Positions 1 to 4,469 of a stretch of DNA of 6,568 nt are shown one piece after another; the first letter of the stretch is position 1, and every line of letters begins with the position of its first letter. The notes under the pieces were generated by a model that was not told the origin of the DNA, made no database searches, and was given only the letters and a program-made list of their open reading frames with translations. Source of the stretch: Tardiphaga sp. (GTDB lineage: Bacteria; Pseudomonadota; Alphaproteobacteria; Rhizobiales; Xanthobacteraceae); NCBI GenBank assembly GCA_028290765.1, contig JAQGJF010000132.1, forward strand, positions 1 to 6,568, given 5' to 3'. The translations under genes and the position numbers were made by a program.

Positions 1-1
1 G

Positions 2-790
2 GCAGGCGGCGGCATCGCCGAGGTGATTTCGTCCAAGGCGCCGGGCTTAGTCGCAGGCGACATCGTATTCGGCGACACCGGCTGGCAGGACTACGCCGCG
101 GTGCCGGCCAGGCACCTCAGCAAAATGCCGCGGATCGAGCCGATGACGCATCTGTTGAGCGTCTACGGCATCGCCGGCCTCACCGCCTATTTCGGCCTGC
201 TGAATGTCGCGCATCCGAAAGCCGGCGAGACCGTGGTGGTTTCCGCCGCCGCGGGATCGGTTGGATCGATCGTCGGCCAGATCGCCAAGATCAAGGGCTG
301 TCATGTCGTCGGCATCGCCGGCGGCCCCGACAAGTGCCATTGGCTGACCTCCGAACTCGGTTTCGATGCCGCGGTCGACTACAAGGACGGCGCGGTGTTC
401 AAGGCGCTGAAGGCCGCGGCGCCCAAAGGCATCGACGTCTATTTCGACAATGTCGGCGGCGACATTCTCGAGGCCTGCCTCGCCCAGATGAATCTGCGCG
501 GCCGCATCTCCTGTTGCGGAGCGATCTCGCAATATGACGGCGCGCCATCGGCCACCGGACCGCGCGGCGTGCCCGGGCTGATCGTCGTCAAGCGGCTCAT
601 CATGCAGGGCTTCATCGTGATGGATTACATGGACCAGCGCGATGCGGCGCTCGCCGATCTGCAGTCATGGGTCGCTTCCGGTAAACTGAAAGTGCAGGAG
701 GATGTGATCGACGGCCTGCAGAACACGCCGCAGGCCCTGATCGGACTGCTGGCGGGGGAGAATCGCGGCAAGCGCATGATCAGATTGTGA
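2..790 (+). CDS. NADP-dependent oxidoreductase, zinc-independent MDR family, 5' partial
   Basis: Medium-chain dehydrogenase/reductase of the prostaglandin reductase / CurA-like group, which reduces activated C=C bonds of enones or quinones with NADPH in the cytoplasm. The frame is open from base 2, so the gene enters from outside the window. The ATT near base 26 is internal, and the visible part (262 residues) begins GGGIAEVIS. Family members are about 330-345 residues, so roughly 75-80 N-terminal residues are missing. Visible hallmarks are the GDIVFGDTGWQDYA segment of the catalytic GroES-like domain, then the Rossmann nucleotide-binding motif AAAGSVGS (visible residues about 82-89). VDYKD and GIDVYFDNVGGD follow, the latter typical of this subfamily. 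No zinc-binding cysteine cluster is seen in the visible part. The stop is TGA at 788-790. The family assignment is firm; the physiological substrate cannot be read from the sequence. Confidence 0.92.
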   Translation, partial: AGGGIAEVISSKAPGLVAGDIVFGDTGWQDYAAVPARHLSKMPRIEPMTHLLSVYGIAGLTAYFGLLNVAHPKAGETVVVSAAAGSVGSIVGQIAKIKGCHVVGIAGGPDKCHWLTSELGFDAAVDYKDGAVFKALKAAAPKGIDVYFDNVGGDILEACLAQMNLRGRISCCGAISQYDGAPSATGPRGVPGLIVVKRLIMQGFIVMDYMDQRDAALADLQSWVASGKLKVQEDVIDGLQNTPQALIGLLAGENRGKRMIRL

Positions 791-923
791 AGCGGGTGCG
801 CCTTCTCCACAAGGCTTTGTGTTTCATCTGAAATCCGAATCGGAATCTCGACTCATTGTCGTCGCACTGGCTTCACGCTGTCTCTGTATCGCAGGCGCGA
901 CACAACGACAGATCTGAGGTTCC

Positions 924-1145
924 ATGACCACCGATACCGATTTCGAACTCACTTCGATCCAATGGGAAACCCTGAAGGCGCTCCGCACGCCGGCCTCCGA
1001 ATATTGCGGCCTCAGTCGCTTCGTCGTGCAACAACTCATGGCGCTCGGTTTGGCCACGCTGTGGGAAGGCCGCGCGATCCTCACGCGCAAGGGCCGCGAC
1101 GTCGTCCTGCGCGGCTCGCCGCGGCTGTGGGATGTGGCGGCGTGA
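924..1145 (+). CDS. Small conserved-looking hypothetical protein, 73 aa
   Basis: I do not recognise a named family. The ATG at 924 has a Shine-Dalgarno-like TGAGG at 915-919, four bases upstream. The coding frame shows the same GC-rich third-position bias as its neighbours, which supports a real gene. The protein is soluble, without signal peptide or membrane segment. Its order (helical TSIQWETLKALRTP, then LSRFVVQQLMALGLATLWEGRAILTRKGRDVVLRG) resembles the helix-helix-wing layout of small winged-helix proteins: a helix, a 'recognition' helix, then a beta hairpin ending in a basic patch. That resemblance is my inference from pattern only. It lies 133 bases after the oxidoreductase stop, so it probably has its own promoter, and is followed directly by the repeat region. 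An overlapping frame at 962-1198 is a shadow. Confidence 0.72.
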   Translation: MTTDTDFELTSIQWETLKALRTPASEYCGLSRFVVQQLMALGLATLWEGRAILTRKGRDVVLRGSPRLWDVAA

Positions 1146-1167
1146 GGTGCACTCCCCTCCCCCGCAT

Positions 1168-1253
1168 CTCTTTCTTATCCCTCCCCCTTGTGGGGTAGAT
1201 TCGAGCGGAGCTCGAATCCGGGTGGCCAGCCGAAGGCTGGTCGGGTGGGGGGT
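1168..1253 (+). repeat. Palindromic GC-rich repeat, copy A
   Basis: First of three related repeats in the window. It begins with an outer arm at 1168-1195 (CTTATCCCTCCCCCTTG core). Next is a perfect 9-bp hairpin at 1198-1218 (GATTCGAGC, loop GGA, GCTCGAATC), then a second hairpin at 1226-1240 (CCAGCC, loop GAA, GGCTGG), and it ends in TCGGGTGGGGGG. Copy B carries the same outer arm, second hairpin and G-rich tail on the opposite strand. It has a single base where copy A has 24 bases (1196-1219), so the 9-bp hairpin is an extra module present only in copy A. Such intergenic REP-like palindromes are common in Bradyrhizobium-type genomes. The copy begins about 20 bases after the small gene and may act as an RNA end or stability element, but it has no U-tract of a classical terminator. 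Confidence 0.75.
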
Positions 1254-1309
1254 GAGCCACAGCGTGACGGATCGCTTTGATCTACCTGGCAGAGCGTCGA
1301 AGCCGAACT

Positions 1310-1530
1310 ATCCAAGCTCGCCAGGACACTTTCCATCACGCCATCGAGATTCTGATCGATGTCGGAATTCCACGGGATCGGAAGGAAATAAAATCGACGA
1401 TATAAGGACCAACCGGTGCTTGGCGGCGAAAGCGATAACCGAGACTCTTCAGTTCTCGAAGCTTCACCCAGAGTTTGACTTCCTGTGGCGTGAGGCGTTT
1501 GCGAAGTGTACGAGCATGTTCGATTGACAC
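1310..1530 (-). pseudogene. DUF559-family gene remnant (internal deletion plus frameshift)
   Basis: Reading the minus strand from a GTG at 1530, residues 2-50 (SIEHARTLRKRLTPQEVKLW, then GYRFRRQAPVGPYIVDFISF) match the start of DUF559 proteins, a Vsr/PD-(D/E)XK-like endonuclease fold often beginning ARxLRxxxTxxExxLW and GYxFRRQxPxGPYIVDF. After about base 1381 this frame degenerates and stops at 1336. In another minus frame from 1372, WNSDIDQNLDGVMESVLASL resembles the family C-terminal segment (RFWNN...NLEGVLE.I...L). The middle, which should contain the IEVDGGQH-like core with the second and third acidic or Q/H positions, is absent. I estimate 45-50 codons lost. A TAG lies two codons upstream of the GTG, and a TGAGG Shine-Dalgarno-like stretch is just before it. 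The second frame runs on through repeat copy A to a TAA at 1175-1177. The product should be inactive as an enzyme. Confidence 0.7.
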
Positions 1531-1635
1531 GACTACCTCACACGATCGCCTCGGCTGGCCAACGGCTCACATTGGCTCATCGAGCGTAGCGGAGGCCGCA
1601 TCGGACGTCTACGCGCACGGTTTCCGTCGCTGCTT

Positions 1636-1698
1636 ACCCCCACCCGACCGGCCTGTCGGCCGGCCACCCTCCCCACAAGGGGGAGGGATAAGCAAGAG
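1636..1698 (-). repeat. Palindromic GC-rich repeat, copy B (inverted relative to copy A)
   Basis: Same element as copy A in reverse orientation and without the extra 9-bp hairpin module. Its outer arm at 1671-1698 is the reverse complement of 1168-1195 at 27 of 28 positions, including a perfect 22-bp block (1671-1692 against 1174-1195). Two hairpins are visible: CCGGCC / GGCCGG with loop TGTC (1648-1663), and CCCTCCCC / GGGGAGGG with loop ACAAG (1667-1687). It begins about 40 bases beyond the porin stop codon on the minus strand, so transcripts of the porin would fold these hairpins soon after the coding end. They could serve as 3' stabilisers or a weak terminator. No run of U follows, so I do not call a rho-independent terminator. 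Confidence 0.75.
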
Positions 1699-1737
1699 TC
1701 GCGCGCGTTTCACACGCAGCAGAGGCGCCCCGCTCCC

Positions 1738-3135
1738 TCAAAAATTCAGCGTGGTGCGCACGCCGAACACGGCGGCGTCCTTGATGCGCTTGGTCTGGGT
1801 GGGGTCGTTCGGATCCACGGCGCCGCCGGCGGGATGCATCACATATTGGAACAGCGGCTGCACCACGAAGCCGGCCTTGATCTCGGCCAGATACGTCACT
1901 TCCAGAATCGCCTCGTAATCGCGGATCGGGGTCGCGGTGCCGGTGAAGATCTGGGCGTCGCGGTCGAACTGGCGGGCGCCGTCGGAAATGCGCGCATAGG
2001 TCGCCGCCACGCCGAATTTGTCGTTGGGACGGGATTCACTGAAGCCGGAGAACTGAAAGCCGCCGTCCATGTAAAAACTGATCAGGTTGCGATCCGACGG
2101 GCTGATCGATGCGCGGGTGAAGAAGCCGATGCCCTTGTCCGAGCCCGGCGCGCTGCGCGACAGCATCTGCTCGTAGACCGCGAAGATGCCGCGGTTGCGG
2201 CGCAGCTGGGCCGGCTCGCCGGAGCCGGTGGGATCGGCCAGCGAGACGCCTTCGGCGGTCAGGCGCTGCGAATCGAACGTTCCCATATGATACCAGGCGC
2301 CCGCCGCGATGCTGGCCGGCAGCGCGCTCGGACCGACATCGAAACCGTATTTGACCTGGCCGATGAACCACGGCGGATCGTTGACCCGAAACAGGAGGCC
2401 GTGGGGATTCTTGATCTGCGGATCTTCCGGTCCCGCCGGCGCGGCGTCGCCGTCGAACACCGCGAAATAGGCCGTGATGCGATCGGAGAGCTGCGCCTTG
2501 AGGCGAATGCCGGGCACCGCGAGCGGCGGCGACGGCCCGCCGCTCGGCAGGATGACGCCGGTGATGCCGGGCCAGCCCAGCGCGGAATTGACAAAGATAT
2601 CGTCGTATTTGCTGTCGATGAATTCCACGTCGGACGGCTGCTGCCCGATCCGGACCAGGAGCTTGCCGCCGAACAGCGACTGCTCGATCCACATTTCGTA
2701 GAGACGGGTCGACGGCAAGGCCTCGACGCCGCTGACCAGCATCAGGTTGCCGATGTAATCGCGCGACAATCCGTTGCCGTGGATCTGGAAGATATTGGCG
2801 TGGAATCTGGCGCCGTTCCAGCCGACCAGCTTCTCGAGGTCGATGTCGGTGCCAAGATCGAGACGGCCGGTATAGATCGCGCCGGTCCGGATACCGCCCG
2901 AGACATTGCCAAGGGTCTCACCGATATAGGTGCCGTTGAAGGTAATGCCCCAGTCGGCCAGCACCTGCCGGGGATCCTTTAGCTCCGCGGCGCGCGCAGG
3001 CGACCACAGCGATAATGCGAACACCAACAAGGCGATTGTTCTTGCGGCGCAACGAAGGAGAGACCGGGTGCGTGGACCCCCACCCCCGACCCCTCCCCGC
3101 AGGGGGGAGGGGAGCCTGTTCCACTGACTGGCCAC
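1738..3135 (-). CDS. OprB-family carbohydrate porin
   Basis: Outer-membrane beta-barrel of the OprB / carbohydrate-selective porin family, expected to let sugars and other small solutes cross the outer membrane. The length (465 aa from the GTG) fits the family. Residues about 24-49 form a signal peptide: basic SLLRCAAR, hydrophobic TIALLVFALSLW, then SPARA before AELKDPRQ, with likely cleavage after residue 49. The mature part has family-like blocks: an early ADWGITFNGTYIGETLGN, GARFHANIFQIHGNGLS, YEMWIEQSLFGGKLLVRIGQ, YDDIFVNSALGWP, and alternating strands up to FGVRTTLNF. The terminal Phe is the usual barrel-assembly signal. The start is odd: GTG at 3133-3135 is the only standard start codon before the signal peptide, it lacks a clear Shine-Dalgarno, and residues about 7-21 (RLPSPLRGGVGGGGP) are encoded by repeat copy C. 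It follows the zntB-like stop by 12 bases on the same strand and in the same frame. Substrate specificity is unknown. Confidence 0.88.
   Translation of the reverse strand: MASQWNRLPSPLRGGVGGGGPRTRSLLRCAARTIALLVFALSLWSPARAAELKDPRQVLADWGITFNGTYIGETLGNVSGGIRTGAIYTGRLDLGTDIDLEKLVGWNGARFHANIFQIHGNGLSRDYIGNLMLVSGVEALPSTRLYEMWIEQSLFGGKLLVRIGQQPSDVEFIDSKYDDIFVNSALGWPGITGVILPSGGPSPPLAVPGIRLKAQLSDRITAYFAVFDGDAAPAGPEDPQIKNPHGLLFRVNDPPWFIGQVKYGFDVGPSALPASIAAGAWYHMGTFDSQRLTAEGVSLADPTGSGEPAQLRRNRGIFAVYEQMLSRSAPGSDKGIGFFTRASISPSDRNLISFYMDGGFQFSGFSESRPNDKFGVAATYARISDGARQFDRDAQIFTGTATPIRDYEAILEVTYLAEIKAGFVVQPLFQYVMHPAGGAVDPNDPTQTKRIKDAAVFGVRTTLNF
3075..3116 (-). repeat. GC-rich palindromic repeat, copy C, inside the porin 5' end
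   Basis: Related to the outer arm of copies A and B and in the same orientation as copy B. It contains a perfect 9-bp hairpin, CCCCTCCCC / GGGGAGGGG with loop GCAGG (plus-strand 3090-3112), next to a GGGGTGGGGG-type tail on the minus strand. It lacks the CCAGCC / GGCTGG type hairpin. On the minus strand it lies between the zntB-like stop and the porin signal peptide, and as placed it encodes about 15 low-complexity residues of the porin N-terminus. In the mRNA, the hairpin would fold within the first 50 or so bases of the reading frame and could limit porin translation or attenuate transcription from the upstream gene. Confidence 0.65.
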
Positions 3136-3147
3136 GGTGAACCCGGA

Positions 3148-4236
3148 TTACCTGATGAGACCGATGCGCTTCATGATGAGCCAGGCGCCGAACGACGACA
3201 GGAACATCAGAGCCGCCGCCCACAGGAAACCGCTTTCGACATCGGTCAGCGGCAGGCCCTTGGTGTTCATGCCGAACACACCGGTCACCAGCGTCGGCGG
3301 CATCAACAGCGCGGTCAGGACCGACAGCACGCGAAGGCTATTATTGCCCTGCTCCTCGATCTTGAGGTGAAGCTCTTCCTGCAGCAGCCGGCTGCGCTCG
3401 CGCATCTCGACGATGGTGTGATCGAGGCCATCGAGGCGCTGCGCCAGCTTGCCCGCCCGCAGTTGCAAAGCGGGCTTCAGATCGCCGGGATTCTTCTGTT
3501 CGAGCCGGTGAAAGACGATGCGCAATCCGGAAAGCTGACGATGCAGGCGAACGCAGGTGCGCCGCAGACGCCCGAGGTTCTGGCGCAGATCCGTCGGGCC
3601 GTCGGACAACACCTGCTCCTCGATCTCATCCAGGGAGCCTGCGATGCGGTCGGCGATCCGGTCCATGGTATCGGCGACGTTTTCGACGATGGTCTCGAGC
3701 AGCGCCGCGACGCTGTCGACGCGGCGGCCGCCCTCCAGCGCCCGGCGGGTGGCATCGACGGCGCAGAGCGCATGATGCCGGCCGCTGACCAGGAACCGTT
3801 CGGTCATGACGAAGCGCAGGTAGCCGGTCTCCTCGGTGGCCTCGTCGATGTCGCGCATCAGGTCGGAAATGACGCCGTAGACGCAATCGTCGGCGGTATG
3901 AAGCTGCTGGTAGGTGTCCTTCGACAGCAGCAGCGTCCGCGCCGGGGGCGAAACCGGCATCTCCACCGCCGCCAGCCATTGCAGCGCACGCGAGTCGGCC
4001 AGGTTGAGGTGCAGCCAGAGCAGCCCGTCATGGGTCAGTTCGATCGGCTTCTCGATCGGCAGCGGCTCCGGGCTGCCGTCGGCATGGATGCGAAACGCCC
4101 ACACCAGCCCGGGGATCGGGCCCCAAGAACTTGAAGTGGTTGAGGTCAAGGGCGAGGTGGTCGAGGCGGTGTCTGACGAGAAATCCGCGGCCCGCGCCGT
4201 CTCGGCCGTTGTGGCACCCGCGGTTTCAACCTGCAT
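3148..4236 (-). CDS. zntB: CorA/ZntB-family divalent metal ion transporter
   Basis: Inner-membrane pentameric channel of the CorA superfamily, probably the ZntB branch that moves zinc or related divalent cations. From the ATG at 4236 it is 362 residues. A Thr/Ser/Ala-rich, probably disordered N-terminus (about 1-40) is followed by the cytoplasmic domain (GLVWAFRIHADG, GLLWLHLNLAD, DDCVYGVISDLM). A long helical stalk follows (DSVAALLETIVENVADTMDRI to EMRERSRLLQEEL), then two C-terminal membrane helices at about 299-321 and 336-355. The signature GMN is at about 322-324 in GVFGMNTKGLPLTD, and the short basic tail MKRIGLIR follows TM2. The gene could instead begin at an in-frame GTG at 4266 (ten residues longer); neither start has a strong Shine-Dalgarno, so I prefer the ATG. 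The stop is TAA at 3148-3150, and the porin starts 12 bases later. The family is certain; zinc rather than magnesium or another ion is inferred from similarity to ZntB. Confidence 0.9.
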   Translation of the reverse strand: MQVETAGATTAETARAADFSSDTASTTSPLTSTTSSSWGPIPGLVWAFRIHADGSPEPLPIEKPIELTHDGLLWLHLNLADSRALQWLAAVEMPVSPPARTLLLSKDTYQQLHTADDCVYGVISDLMRDIDEATEETGYLRFVMTERFLVSGRHHALCAVDATRRALEGGRRVDSVAALLETIVENVADTMDRIADRIAGSLDEIEEQVLSDGPTDLRQNLGRLRRTCVRLHRQLSGLRIVFHRLEQKNPGDLKPALQLRAGKLAQRLDGLDHTIVEMRERSRLLQEELHLKIEEQGNNSLRVLSVLTALLMPPTLVTGVFGMNTKGLPLTDVESGFLWAAALMFLSSFGAWLIMKRIGLIR

Positions 4237-4469
4237 CGGACACCGGAAATTTGAGCGATAATCCACAAAACATCGAAAGGACCCTGAAATCGGCGACAGG
4301 GCTGGTGGGCGCCGCCCAAAATAGAGAACCGGACCTTTCGCAATCGCAATAAAGGGAGTTTCTGTTACAATGGTGTGTCAGGGCCGACCGCCGGCGCCGG
4401 GCGCCCGGTGAGTAACCACCCCGCACGGCCCCGGAGACAATGCCGGCTGTTCTTGCTAAATAAGGCTGG
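4237..4469. promoter_or_regulatory. Divergent intergenic region between the metal transporter and the sensor kinase
   Basis: This 233-base gap must hold the start signals for both flanking genes. On the plus strand TACAAT at 4366-4371 resembles a sigma-70 -10 element, about 100 bases before the kinase ATG, but no good -35 box sits 16-18 bases upstream of it. On the minus strand tandem TTGCGA hexamers (within 4338-4349) precede TATTTT with poor spacing. A perfect 12-bp palindrome, CCGGGCGCCCGG, lies at 4397-4408 in the likely kinase leader; it could be an operator or chance in GC-rich DNA. No riboswitch-like fold or terminator is evident. Confidence 0.3.

Larger units (their letters stand above)
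1168..1698. mobile_element. Possible non-autonomous repeat-bounded cassette carrying the DUF559 remnant
   Basis: Copies A and B form near-perfect 28-bp inverted ends (27 of 28) around a 531-base interval whose only recognisable content is the decayed DUF559 gene. The rest of the interval (about 1254-1309 and 1531-1635) shows no gene or motif I can name. The shape fits a MITE-like or repeat-hitchhiking unit. However, I see no target-site duplication next to the ends (CATCTC side against TCGCG side) and no transposase. Two independent insertions of a genome-wide REP element on either side of a gene would give the same picture, so this call is tentative. Confidence 0.28.

Noticed and set aside
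808..821. CACAA-GGCT-TTGTG hairpin after the oxidoreductase stop, considered as a terminator
   Set aside because: Only a 5-bp AT-containing stem followed by three T residues; too weak to call.
834..844. TCCGA-A-TCGGA interrupted palindrome before the small gene, considered as an operator
   Set aside because: Arms are only 5 bp, there is no second copy, and no promoter can be placed next to it.
1667..1687. CCCTCCCC/GGGGAGGG hairpin as a rho-independent terminator for the porin
   Set aside because: No U-rich run follows on the minus strand; it is better described as part of the repeat.
1168..1698. CRISPR-like interpretation of the repeats
   Set aside because: There are only two copies here plus one distant relative, in opposite orientation, each internally palindromic and with no regular spacers.
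1132..1918. Plus-strand frames 1132-1527 and 1475-1918
   Set aside because: They run across repeats, the antisense of the DUF559 remnant and the 3' end of the porin, with translations such as SPPPHLFLIPPPCGV that are plain repeat read-through.
1834..2982. A 382-codon open frame on the plus strand opposite the porin
   Set aside because: Its translation is rich in R, A, G, D and has no recognisable domain, while the minus strand encodes a clear OprB porin. Long antisense frames are expected in GC-rich codon-biased DNA.
3367..4134. A 255-codon plus-strand frame opposite the metal transporter
   Set aside because: The minus strand has unmistakable CorA-family features, including GMN and two membrane helices; the plus frame is a compositional shadow.
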